Shown here: one piece after another, positions 8,200-16,033 of the stretch
How positions within the stretch are numbered: position 1 is the stretch's first letter
How the letters are laid out: the number at the start of each line of letters is the position of its first letter
The notes under the pieces: model-generated
The model's database searches: none
Told to the model about the DNA's origin: nothing
What the model saw: the letters and a program-made list of their open reading frames with translations, nothing else
Made by a program: the position numbers and the translations under genes
NCBI RefSeq assembly: GCF_000423545.1
Contig: NZ_AUIE01000009.1
Location: 62,001-126,000 of the forward strand
Reading direction: 5' to 3'
Source of the DNA: Metapseudomonas resinovorans DSM 21078
GTDB lineage: Bacteria > Pseudomonadota > Gammaproteobacteria > Pseudomonadales > Pseudomonadaceae
Length of the DNA: 64,000 nt

Positions 8200-10005
8200 A
8201 TGCCCCACGACGGCAACCTGCTGCAGGTCGCAGTGATTTTCCTGGTCGCAGCCGTCCTCACGGTGCCCCTGGCCAAGCGCCTGCAACTGGGAGCCGTACT
8301 GGGTTACCTCGCCGCGGGGGTGCTGATCGGCCCGTCCGCACTGGATCTGATCAGCGACACGGAAAGCGTTGCCCGCCTTTCCGAACTGGGCGTCGTGTTG
8401 CTGCTCTTCATCATCGGCCTGGAACTCTCGCCACGGCGCCTCTGGGTCATGCGCCACTCGGTATTCGGTATCGGGCTTGCCCAGGTGCTGCTGACCAGCC
8501 TCGCCATCGGCGCCGTCGCCTGGCTGGGCTTCGCCCAATCGCTGAACACCGCCGCGGTGCTGGGCCTTGGCCTGGCGCTGTCATCCACAGCCTTCGGCCT
8601 GCAGATACTCGCCGAGCGCAAGGAACTGACCAGCCCCCACGGCCGCCTGGCCTTCGCCATCCTGCTGTTCCAGGACATCGCCGCCATCCCGCTGATCGCC
8701 CTGCTTCCGGTCATCAGTGGCGCCGGTGAGCTGGAGGCTGATCGCGACACGCTGGTCCACCTGCTCCAGGTCGTGGGCAGCGTGGGGGCGGTCATCGTCG
8801 GCGGCCGCTACCTGCTGCGGCCGGTATTCCGCATCGTCGCCAAGACCAATCTGCAGGAAGTCTCCACTGCCACCGCGCTGCTGGTGGTCATCGGAACTGC
8901 CTGGCTGATGGAACTGACGGGCGTCTCCATGGCCCTCGGCGCTTTCATCGCCGGCTTGCTGCTGGCGGACTCGGAATACCGCCACGAGCTGGAATCCCAG
9001 ATCGAACCGTTCAAGGGCCTGCTGCTGGGCCTGTTCTTCATCAGTGTGGGCATGACCGCCGACCTCAGCCTGTTGCTGAACCAGCCACTGGTAGTGATCG
9101 GCCTGACCCTGCTGCTGGTGCTGATCAAGCTGCCGCTGCTGTTCCTGGTCGGCCGTCTTGGCGGCGGGCTGGATAACGCCCACGCACTGCGCCTGGGCAT
9201 CGTTCTCGCGGCCGGCGGCGAATTCGCCTTCGTGGTGTTCAAGCTGGCCTTCGAGCAGAACCTGCTGGATAACCACCTGCACAACCTGCTGGTGCTCGCC
9301 ATCACCCTCTCCATGGCCATCACCCCGCTGCTGGTGCTGACCCTGTTCCGCCTGTTCAAGACCAGGCCGGCGCCGGTGACCGTACCGGAGGAATACACCC
9401 GCATCGACAACGACGCGCCGCGCGTGGTGGTCGCCGGCATGGGTCGCATGGGCCAGATCATCGCGCGGATGCTGCGCGCCCAGCGGGTGCCCTATGTGGC
9501 GCTGGACACCAACGTGGAAATGATCGAGTACGGTCGTAGCCTGGGCCGCATGCCCATCTACTACGGCGACCCGCTGCGCCCGGAAATCCTTCGCGCGGCC
9601 AAGGTGGACAAGGCCGAATTCTTCATCGTCGCCACCGATGATCCGGACACCAACCTCAAGACCACCGAGCTGGTGAAACGCCTCTACCCGCACATCAAGG
9701 TCATCGCCCGCGCGCGCAACCGCCAGCACGTCCATCGCCTGCTGGACCTCGGTGCCGTGCCGGTGCGCGAAACCTTCCACTCCGCCCTGGAAATGAGCCG
9801 CCAGGCGCTGCTCGGCATGGGCCTCGACGAGGATCAAGCCAATGCCCGCATCCGCCGCTTCCAGCGCCACGACGAAGAAGTGCTGGCCGCCCAGCACCTG
9901 GTCTACGACGACGAGGCCGCCGTGATCCAGACCGCCCGCGAGGCCCGTGCCGAGCTGGAACACCTGTTCGACGCCGACCTGATCGAAGACAAAGGGGTGA
10001 AGTAA
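8200..10005 (+). CDS. Kef-type K+/H+ antiporter (CPA2 family) with RCK/TrkA-N domain
   Basis: 601 residues. About the first 385 form 12-13 transmembrane helices of a CPA2 exchanger (GAVLGYLAAGVLIGPSAL, LLLFIIGLELSPRRLW, LFQDIAAIPLIALLP, LFFISVGMTADLSLL). A linker leads to a Rossmann-type RCK_N domain starting near residue 405 (VVVAGMGRMGQIIARML, ALDTNVEMIEYGRS, YYGDPLRPEILRAA). That layout is KefB/KefC: potassium efflux in exchange for protons, gated by nucleotides or glutathione adducts. The length matches the family. No KefF/KefG ancillary gene is adjacent. A 43-codon open frame without a start codon follows the stop (see findings). Confidence 0.9.
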   Translation: MPHDGNLLQVAVIFLVAAVLTVPLAKRLQLGAVLGYLAAGVLIGPSALDLISDTESVARLSELGVVLLLFIIGLELSPRRLWVMRHSVFGIGLAQVLLTSLAIGAVAWLGFAQSLNTAAVLGLGLALSSTAFGLQILAERKELTSPHGRLAFAILLFQDIAAIPLIALLPVISGAGELEADRDTLVHLLQVVGSVGAVIVGGRYLLRPVFRIVAKTNLQEVSTATALLVVIGTAWLMELTGVSMALGAFIAGLLLADSEYRHELESQIEPFKGLLLGLFFISVGMTADLSLLLNQPLVVIGLTLLLVLIKLPLLFLVGRLGGGLDNAHALRLGIVLAAGGEFAFVVFKLAFEQNLLDNHLHNLLVLAITLSMAITPLLVLTLFRLFKTRPAPVTVPEEYTRIDNDAPRVVVAGMGRMGQIIARMLRAQRVPYVALDTNVEMIEYGRSLGRMPIYYGDPLRPEILRAAKVDKAEFFIVATDDPDTNLKTTELVKRLYPHIKVIARARNRQHVHRLLDLGAVPVRETFHSALEMSRQALLGMGLDEDQANARIRRFQRHDEEVLAAQHLVYDDEAAVIQTAREARAELEHLFDADLIEDKGVK

Positions 10006-10153
10006 CCACCGCGCCATCGATATCCATGAAGGCGACAGCCTCGATGAAAAGGCACTGGCGGCGCTGATTCACGCCGCCGTGGCACTCAACACGGCCAGTT
10101 CCCAGAAAAAGAAGCACGCCAGACCGGCCGGATGAGCGGCGTTAAGAGAAGTC

Positions 10154-11389
10154 TCAGCTGGCCCGGTTACTCATACGCCGCCGGTATTGTCGTGCGCGGT
10201 GCAGGGTCTTCCACTGCTCCTGCAGCAATGCCCGCAGGGGGGAGGCGTTCGGGTCCGGCTGGTTGCCGCGCGCCAGGCGCTGCATCTGGAGTTTCACCAG
10301 GGACATGTAGGCCAGCGCAGCGAAGGCCTTGCGCTTCCAGCGGATCGGCGGCAGCTCGGCGCTGGCCAGGGCCTGGCCCGCTTGCCAGAGCCGCGGCAGG
10401 GCCGGGTTGACCGCCAGTGCCGTGGCGATGCCAGCCATGGCCACGCCGCCGGCCAGCACCTGTTCCACCACCGGCAGGCGACGGATTCCGCCGGTGACCA
10501 TCACCGGCACGGTCGCTATTGCAGCGATCTCCTGGGCGAACTCCAGGAAGTAGGCTTCGCGGGCCAGGGTGCGGCCATCGCGGGCATCGCCCTGCATGGC
10601 CGGCGCCTCGTAGCTGCCACCGGAGAGCTCCACCAGGTCCACCGACAGCTCGCTGAGCCAGAGCACCACCTGGCGCGCATCGCTCGGCTCGAAGCCGCCG
10701 CGCTGGAAGTCCGCCGAGTTCAGCTTCACCGCCACGCAGAAGCCCGGCGATACCGCTGCGCGCACAGCCTTCACCACCTCCAGCAACAAGCGCGCACGGT
10801 TCTCGATGGAGCCGCCCCAGCGGTCCTCGCGGCGGTTGCTCAGGGGCGAGAGGAACTGGCTCAGCAGGTAGCCGTGGGCGGCATGCACTTGCACCCCGCT
10901 GAAGCCGGCCTGTTCGGCCAGCGCTGCGGTGCGGGCGAAGCGCTGGATCAGCGCGGCAATCTCCGCTTCATCCAGCGCCTTGGGCACCGGGAACAGCTTC
11001 GACAGCCCCCCCATGTCCAACGCCACGGCAGAGGGCGCCACGGTGGGCTGGCCGAGGTTGGCCTGCATCTGCCGGCCGGGGTGGTTGATCTGCATCCAGA
11101 ACTGCGCCCCTTGCGCCCGGCCGATGCGTGCCCATTCGCGGAAGCGCTCCAGCCGCTGCCCCTCCTCCAGCACCACGCCGCCGGGGCCGGTCATGGCGCG
11201 GGCGTCCACCATCACGTTGCCGGTCAGCAGCAGCCCGGCGCCCCCCTCGGCCCAGGCGCGGTAGAGGCGCAACAACTGGTCGGACGGGGTCTGGTCCTGA
11301 TTGGCGAGGTTTTCCTCCATCGCCGCCTTGGCGATGCGGTTCGGAATGACGGCGCCATTGGGCAACTGCAGGGACTGGAACGGCGACAT
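10154..11389 (-). CDS. NADH:flavin oxidoreductase, Old Yellow Enzyme family
   Basis: 411 residues forming an FMN-binding TIM barrel. Visible are the start PFQSLQLPNGAVIPNRIAKA, the active-site pair in GVQVHAAHGYLLSQFLSP (His/His-type substrate binding), RREDRWGGSIENRARLL (phosphate and quaternary contacts), and the phosphate-binding PVMVTGGIRR near residue 305. The family reduces enones, nitro compounds and other electrophiles with NAD(P)H. It is divergent from a MerR-family regulator, and its promoter has a MerR-type spacer with a dyad (11467-11497), so it is probably induced by an electrophile sensed by that regulator. The physiological substrate is not known. Confidence 0.9.
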   Translation of the reverse strand: MSPFQSLQLPNGAVIPNRIAKAAMEENLANQDQTPSDQLLRLYRAWAEGGAGLLLTGNVMVDARAMTGPGGVVLEEGQRLERFREWARIGRAQGAQFWMQINHPGRQMQANLGQPTVAPSAVALDMGGLSKLFPVPKALDEAEIAALIQRFARTAALAEQAGFSGVQVHAAHGYLLSQFLSPLSNRREDRWGGSIENRARLLLEVVKAVRAAVSPGFCVAVKLNSADFQRGGFEPSDARQVVLWLSELSVDLVELSGGSYEAPAMQGDARDGRTLAREAYFLEFAQEIAAIATVPVMVTGGIRRLPVVEQVLAGGVAMAGIATALAVNPALPRLWQAGQALASAELPPIRWKRKAFAALAYMSLVKLQMQRLARGNQPDPNASPLRALLQEQWKTLHRARQYRRRMSNRAS

Positions 11390-11466
11390 GGAGGCTCTCC
11401 GGAAAGGTGGGGCGCCGTGCGTCGGTTTGTGGATAACCGGGCGAAGGCGGGACTATGTCGCGGCAA

Positions 11467-11497
11467 AGCCTAAGGTTAAAGTCAACTTTAAAGTCAA
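11467..11497 (-). promoter_or_regulatory. MerR-type promoter of the OYE reductase gene
   Basis: On the minus strand a -35 TTGACT (11497-11492) and a -10-like TAGGCT (11472-11467) are 19 bp apart. The spacer carries the perfect dyad AAAGT-TG-ACTTT (11490-11479). Over-long spacers with a central dyad are the hallmark of MerR-activated promoters. It lies 78 bp upstream of the reductase start and in the leader of the divergent merR-like gene, fitting both activation and self-control. Confidence 0.7.
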
Positions 11498-11514
11498 TAG
11501 GGGAGCCCCATTCA

Positions 11515-11937
11515 ATGAAGATCGGCGAACTCGCCCGGCGCAGTGGCCTGGCCACCTCACGCATCCGCTTCTACGAAGCCAGTGGCCTGATCAGCGCCCG
11601 GCGCCTGGGCAACGGCTATCGCGACTATTCCGAGCAGACACTGCACGCGCTGGAGATCATCGCCTGTGGACAACAGGCTGGCTTCAGCCTGGAGGAAATG
11701 CGCAACCTCATGCCCGACCCCACCCAGCGCACCAGCAACCACGACCTGCTGCTGGAAAGTCTTCAGCGCAAGGTCAGTGAAATCGACGCGATGCAGCAAC
11801 GCCTGGCGCAGAACCGCGCGCGGTTGCTGGAAATCATCGCCGGCATCGAAGGCAAACCCGAAGGCATGGACTGCGAGGAAAACGCCCAGCGCATGCTGGC
11901 CGGGTGGCGGGACAGCGCGAACGGGGCTGAACGCTAG
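11515..11937 (+). CDS. MerR-family transcriptional regulator
   Basis: 140 residues from ATG 11515 (GGGGAG 8 nt upstream). The MerR helix-turn-helix and wing are clear: MKIGELARRSGLATSRIRFY, EASGLI, GYRDYSEQTLHALEII. A dimerisation coiled coil follows (about 80-118), then a short tail with a single Cys (GMDCEE). There is no metal-binding Cys cluster, so the inducer is more likely an organic or redox signal than a metal. It is divergent from the OYE reductase gene and presumably regulates it through the dyad at 11479-11490. Confidence 0.92.
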   Translation: MKIGELARRSGLATSRIRFYEASGLISARRLGNGYRDYSEQTLHALEIIACGQQAGFSLEEMRNLMPDPTQRTSNHDLLLESLQRKVSEIDAMQQRLAQNRARLLEIIAGIEGKPEGMDCEENAQRMLAGWRDSANGAER

Positions 11938-12163
11938 TGCGCGCCGGCTTGACGCGGGTTGGACCGCGTCGGGTCGAAAGCCGACTGGCGCCATCCCAGT
12001 GCATCCAGATGTCCCGTGGTCTGTGCCACGCCCATCTTCCCTATCCTGCCTCGGCCACGGTCACGTAACATCCGCTGCACGCGAGGTGGCGCTGGTAGCA
12101 CAGCGTTCACCCCAGCCGCTGGCCTTTTCAACCTACGGCCTATTTTTGCCTTGAGCCAAAGCC

Positions 12164-12589
12164 TTGAGCAGCCCCATTGCGCTGTGCTCCGTCATGACGG
12201 ATGTCTCCTGCCTTGAGACGATTGATATCTCAATCAGCTACGAGTCCATGCGGCAAATCATCATGCAGTCCCAGCATTCCTGCCTGGTGGTGCTCGATGG
12301 CACATCGGCTGGTTCTCCCCGTGGTTACATCTTGAAAAAACAACTGGCCATTGAGCTGTTGACCGGAAATCGTCCCAACCTTGAACGTCTGATTGTGTTC
12401 GGGCCTTCTTTTGCCGCGGATGTCAGCCTTGCTGAAGCGGCTAGCGGCCTTGCCGCCAGCGACGCTCATCTGGGTTTTGTCCTCAGCGAGGGTCGGCTGA
12501 TCGGCATAGTCACCCCGAGCGATGTTGAAAATGCTCTGGCGAAGTCCCAGATATCCGAGCCTGCGAATCGGCCAGCTGACAAGCCTTAG
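12164..12589 (+). CDS. Lone CBS-domain protein, possibly a truncated CNNM/CorC relative
   Basis: About 141 residues from TTG 12164, or 131 from ATG 12194; neither has a convincing ribosome-binding site, and a TGA closes the frame 12 bp upstream. The sequence reads like the CBS pair of CorC-family proteins (VMTDVSCLETIDISISYESM, SQHSCLVVLDG, GYILKKQLAIELL, GFVLSEGRLIGIVTPSDVENA), but lacks the DUF21 membrane domain and the C-terminal CorC_HlyC domain. It may be a stand-alone ligand-binding protein or the remains of a duplicated corC-like gene. A full-length CNNM gene starts 150 bp downstream on the same strand. Confidence 0.55.
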   Translation: MSSPIALCSVMTDVSCLETIDISISYESMRQIIMQSQHSCLVVLDGTSAGSPRGYILKKQLAIELLTGNRPNLERLIVFGPSFAADVSLAEAASGLAASDAHLGFVLSEGRLIGIVTPSDVENALAKSQISEPANRPADKP

Positions 12590-12739
12590 AGTGTTCCTAG
12601 ACTCACCTTTTCAGTCTCGGCCTTACCCTGGTTCGCCAGGCCCCTTAAATAACAGCGCCGGATCATCCGGCCATGATCTGAGCAGATCGCTTGGGTTTAT
12701 TTCGACAGCACCCCGATAAAGGTGCGAAGGAGACAGGTG

Positions 12740-14101
12740 GTGGAAATCTTTGCGTTGGCCTTGCTGATTGTCCTGAATGGCGCGTTCGCCATGTCGGAAA
12801 TCGCACTGGTTGCGGCCAGGCGGGCCAGGCTGATGAAGTTGGCAGCAGATGGAGACTCGTCGGCAGCGGTGGCCCTGAAGCTGGGCGAGGATCCTACTCA
12901 GTTCCTGTCCACCATCCAGATTGGCATCACCTCCATCGGTATCCTCAACGGTATCGTGGGTGAGGCGGTGCTGGCGGAGCCGTTATCGAAATGGCTGCAG
13001 TCAGTGGGAGTCCCTGAAACGACTGCGGCCATTGGCGCTACCGCTGGCGTGGTTATCGTCATCACGTATTTCTCCATTGTGATCGGCGAATTGGTGCCCA
13101 AGCGCATCGGCCAGCTCAACCCAGAGGCCATCGCGCGCATGGTGGCCCGCCCCATGGTGACGTTGTCCTTCCTTACCAGGCCCTTCGTGCTCCTGCTGTC
13201 CTGGTCGACCCATACCATCCTGCGCATCATGGGCGTGCGGCAGGTCAACAACTCGGGGGTCACCGAAGAAGAAATCCACGCCATGCTGGAGGAAGGCTCG
13301 GAGTCCGGCGTGATTGAGCAACATCAGCATGAAATGGTCCGCAATGTGTTTCGCCTGGACGACCGTCAACTGGGGTCCCTGATGATTCCCCGCTCGGACC
13401 TGGTGTTTGTCGATATCCGTAAATCGCCCGAGGAAAACCTTCGGCTGATGATCGAGTCGGAGCACTCGCGTTTTCCGGTCTGCGACGGCAGCCCGGACAA
13501 CCTGCTCGGCGTCATTCATGCGAAACAGGCCATGGCGCAATTGGCCCATGGGCAGGCACCGGACTTCACCGAGCAACTCCAGTCCTGCGTCTTCGTTCCG
13601 GAAACCCTTACCGGCCTGGAGTTGTTGGAGCAGTTCCGCGGCAACAGCATGCAGATGGCCTTCGTCATCGACGAGTACGGTGAGTTGGAAGGCATTGTCA
13701 CCTTGCAGGATTTGCTTGAGGCGGTAACCGGTGAGTTCACGCCGAACAACGCCGAGGATGCCTGGGCCGTCCAGCGGCACGACGGTTCCTGGTTGCTCGA
13801 TGGCGCCATTCCAATCCCGGAGTTGAAGGATCGACTGACCTTGAAGACCGTCCCCGAGGAATCGCGTAATCGTTACCACACGGTCAGTGGGATGTTCATG
13901 CTGCTGCTCGGTCGGGTTCCGTCGACAGGGGAGCGCGTTCAATGGGGCGGATGGATGTTCGAGGTTGTGGACATGGATGGAAAACGCATCGACAAGATCC
14001 TTGCGACGCCCGTTGAGGAAGATTCAGGGGAATCGGCTGAGGGTCCTAACGCTTCCGGCAGTGAGCCTGGCGAGCGCGATAGCAGGGATTCGAACTCCTA
14101 G
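12740..14101 (+). CDS. CNNM/CorC (HlyC) family membrane protein with CBS pair
   Basis: 453 residues from GTG 12740, with AAGGAG at -11 to -6 (GTG 12737 is an alternative). Residues 1-190 are the DUF21/CNNM transmembrane domain (LALLIVLNGAFAMSEIALV, FLSTIQIGITSIGILNGIVG, GELVPKRIGQLNPE). A CBS pair follows (MIPRSDLVFVDI, SRFPVCDG, AFVIDEYGELEGIVTLQDLLEAV), then a CorC_HlyC domain (WLLDGAIPIPELKDRL, YHTVSGMFMLLLGRVP) and an acidic Ser-rich tail. The family is tied to Mg2+ or Co2+ efflux and membrane integrity. The TSS of orphan znuA lies just downstream, so a metal link is plausible. Base composition is somewhat lower in GC than the neighbours. Confidence 0.85.
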   Translation: MEIFALALLIVLNGAFAMSEIALVAARRARLMKLAADGDSSAAVALKLGEDPTQFLSTIQIGITSIGILNGIVGEAVLAEPLSKWLQSVGVPETTAAIGATAGVVIVITYFSIVIGELVPKRIGQLNPEAIARMVARPMVTLSFLTRPFVLLLSWSTHTILRIMGVRQVNNSGVTEEEIHAMLEEGSESGVIEQHQHEMVRNVFRLDDRQLGSLMIPRSDLVFVDIRKSPEENLRLMIESEHSRFPVCDGSPDNLLGVIHAKQAMAQLAHGQAPDFTEQLQSCVFVPETLTGLELLEQFRGNSMQMAFVIDEYGELEGIVTLQDLLEAVTGEFTPNNAEDAWAVQRHDGSWLLDGAIPIPELKDRLTLKTVPEESRNRYHTVSGMFMLLLGRVPSTGERVQWGGWMFEVVDMDGKRIDKILATPVEEDSGESAEGPNASGSEPGERDSRDSNS

Positions 14102-14114
14102 GCGACCTTGTGAA

Positions 14115-14149
14115 TGCAGTGGGGGGGGGGCGAGAGTCCCCCGACTGCA
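14115..14149. terminator. GC-rich hairpin with ten-G tract after the CNNM gene
   Basis: TGCAGT-G10 (14115-14130) can pair with CCCCC-GACTGCA (14138-14149). No U tract follows, so this is a candidate terminator or mRNA-end structure only. The homopolymeric G tract is intergenic and could be length-variable. Confidence 0.45.
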
Positions 14150-14234
14150 TAGCGTCCTGCGAGCGCGCGAGGTACCGTCTTTCTTCTGGGCGACCCTACC
14201 GTGCGCACGCCAGGCAATCTGATCTCGTCACTGA

Positions 14235-14261
14235 GTATGTTATGTTGTAACAACTTCATAC
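14235..14261. promoter_or_regulatory. Zur-like operator upstream of znuA
   Basis: A 27-bp imperfect palindrome with ends GTATG/CATAC and core TGTTATGTTGTAACA (14238-14252), one mismatch from the TGTTAT-N3-ATAACA pattern of gammaproteobacterial Zur boxes. It lies 13 bp before the znuA-like ATG, where bound Zur would block transcription when zinc is ample. Confidence 0.65.
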
Positions 14262-14274
14262 TGAGACTCTCACC

Positions 14275-15237
14275 ATGCGTCATCTTCCCTCCCTTTTGGT
14301 CGCCGCCTCGATGGCATTCACCTTTGCCCCGTCTGCCGGGGCGGAGGTTCGTGTCCTGACCAGTATCAAGCCACTCCAGTTGATTGCCGCCGCCGTCCAG
14401 GATGGCGTCGGCACGCCTGAGGTACTGCTACCGCCTGGCGCTTCGCCACACCATTTCACCTTGCGGCCGTCCGATATTCGCCGGGTGCGGGAAGCAGATC
14501 TGCTGTACTGGATCGGGCCAGATCTGGAGAGCTTCCTGCCGCGGGTGCTTGAGGGGCGGAGCGACCCCAGTTTGGCTGTGCAGAACATCGACGGTCTGCA
14601 CCTGCGTCACTTCGGCGAGGAGCACCGGCATGAGGATGGACATGCCGAAGAGCATGAAGATGACGAATCCACTGATGGCGAAGCAGAGGGCGAGCATGAC
14701 GATCTGCATCGCCCTGGCGCGCTGGACGCCCATCTTTGGCTGGACCCAGGTAATGCACGTTTGATCGCTGCGCGTATGGCGAGCGATCTGGCGGCTGCCG
14801 ACCCGGAGAACGCCGCCCGGTATCAGGCAAATCTCAAGGCGTTCGACCAGCGTCTTTCTGCCGTGGACGCAAAGCTCAAGGCGCGCCTCAAGCCGTTGTC
14901 CGGCAAGCCCTTCTTTGTCTTCCATGAGGCCTTCGACTACTTCGAAGAGGCCTACGGTTTGAAGCATGCAGGGGTCTTTGCGGTCAGTGCTGACGTGCAG
15001 CCGGGGGCCAGGAAAGTGGCCAACATGCGTGAGCGTCTGGAGTCCGCCGGACCGAGTTGTGTGTTCAGTGAGCCGCCGATGCAGCCACGCTTGGCACAGA
15101 CCTTGAGCGAGGGGTTACCTGTTCGGATGGCGCTGCTGGATGCGCTCGGATTTGACCTCAAGGTCGAGGCGGATGGATATGAGCGTCTGCTGATGTCGTT
15201 GGGTAACGATCTAGCCAACTGCCTCGAGCAGTTGTAA
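14275..15237 (+). CDS. znuA: ZnuA-like zinc ABC transporter substrate-binding protein (orphan)
   Basis: 320 residues with a signal peptide (about 1-23, cleavage after AGA). Cluster-9 metal-binding features are present: SIKPLQLIAAAV, GASPHHFTLRPSD (ligand His 60), a His/Asp/Glu-rich loop (about 111-146) as in ZnuA, DAHLWLDPGNA (His 153), and a third His in VFHEAFDYFEEAYGL. It binds periplasmic Zn2+ and hands it to ZnuBC. No znuB or znuC is present in this window, so it would share a permease encoded elsewhere or serve as an accessory zinc chaperone. The Zur-like box directly upstream supports regulation by zinc starvation. Confidence 0.88.
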   Translation: MRHLPSLLVAASMAFTFAPSAGAEVRVLTSIKPLQLIAAAVQDGVGTPEVLLPPGASPHHFTLRPSDIRRVREADLLYWIGPDLESFLPRVLEGRSDPSLAVQNIDGLHLRHFGEEHRHEDGHAEEHEDDESTDGEAEGEHDDLHRPGALDAHLWLDPGNARLIAARMASDLAAADPENAARYQANLKAFDQRLSAVDAKLKARLKPLSGKPFFVFHEAFDYFEEAYGLKHAGVFAVSADVQPGARKVANMRERLESAGPSCVFSEPPMQPRLAQTLSEGLPVRMALLDALGFDLKVEADGYERLLMSLGNDLANCLEQL

Positions 15238-15280
15238 CGCTGTTTGAACAGCTCAACTCGGACGTGACAACAAGTAAAGA

Positions 15281-15310
15281 GACCGGCCCCTTGCGGGGCC
15301 GGTCCTGTTT
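15281..15310 (+). terminator. Terminator between znuA and the convergent anchor-protein gene
   Basis: A ten-bp stem, GACCGGCCCC (15281-15290) with GGGGCCGGTC (15295-15304), loop TTGC, then CTGTTTT. It touches the stop codon of the convergent gene (15311) and may serve both strands. Confidence 0.85.
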
Positions 15311-16021
15311 TCAGATCACGCGCTTGATGCTGATGTAATCGCCCTGGGTACGCAGGGTGACGGTCACCGGCTTGTTGGTGCGGTTGCGCCAGAACCAGCC
15401 GTGCTTGCCATCGAAGGCGGCTTCCAGCACGCCGGAGTCTTCCGGAGTGGCGCGGCCCTTGCCATAGCCGTGGTAGAAGTCGCGCGGGGCGTTGTAGGGG
15501 TCGCCATGGGTGTCGTAGTTCACCACGCTGCCGTTGGCGGTCCACAGGTAGTTCACTTTGGCGCCCTCCTTCATCTCCAGCTTGATCTCGGCCCCCTGGT
15601 TCGGCTTCAGGGTGATGCTCATCTCATGCTGTTGGCCAGCCACTTGCGGCTGAGGCGCGGCCGGTGCTTGGGCGGGAGCAGCTTCAACAACCGGGGCGGG
15701 AGCCGGGGCGGACTGGACTGGGGCCGCAGCAGGCGCGGGCGCCGGGGCGGCAGCAGCCACGACCGGAGCAGCTGCAGGGGCTTGAGAGTTCGGGGCAGCG
15801 GCTTCGTCAGCGACGGCCTCCTCGGCCAGTTGCAGCTTGATCTCGCCCATCTGGGTCAGGCCAAGCGCTCGGCCGACGCCGGTGGGGTCGATGGCGTATT
15901 CCGAAGGCATGACCACGGTAACCAGCAGCACACCGGCGGTGATCAGCGCAATCACGGTGGAACGCAGCAGCTGAGCCGAAGACGGGAGTTCGTTGAGGGT
16001 TGGGAGCTTGGTATTGAACAT
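15311..16021 (-). CDS. Transmembrane anchor protein with Pro/Ala linker (HupE partner)
   Basis: 236 residues. One N-terminal transmembrane helix (about 23-42, VIALITAGVLLVTVVMPSEY) precedes a low-complexity Ala/Pro/Val-rich linker (about 72-128) and a soluble C-terminal domain (MSITLKPNQGAEIKLEM, VNYLWTANGSVVNYDTHGD, HGYGKGRATPEDSGVLEAAF). Such proteins are annotated only as transmembrane anchor proteins and usually sit beside HupE/UreJ genes, as here (12 bp downstream of hupE). The likely topology puts the C-terminal domain in the periplasm. A role in metal delivery to or assembly of the HupE permease is inference. Confidence 0.65.
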   Translation of the reverse strand: MFNTKLPTLNELPSSAQLLRSTVIALITAGVLLVTVVMPSEYAIDPTGVGRALGLTQMGEIKLQLAEEAVADEAAAPNSQAPAAAPVVAAAAPAPAPAAAPVQSAPAPAPVVEAAPAQAPAAPQPQVAGQQHEMSITLKPNQGAEIKLEMKEGAKVNYLWTANGSVVNYDTHGDPYNAPRDFYHGYGKGRATPEDSGVLEAAFDGKHGWFWRNRTNKPVTVTLRTQGDYISIKRVI

Positions 16022-16033
16022 GGTGAGAATTCC

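Noticed and set aside
14076-14101. String GGGATTCGAACTCC near the corC stop resembling a tRNA T-arm
   Set aside because: The flanks cannot form the T-stem or acceptor stem, and the bases are coding (RDSNS and stop) in frame.
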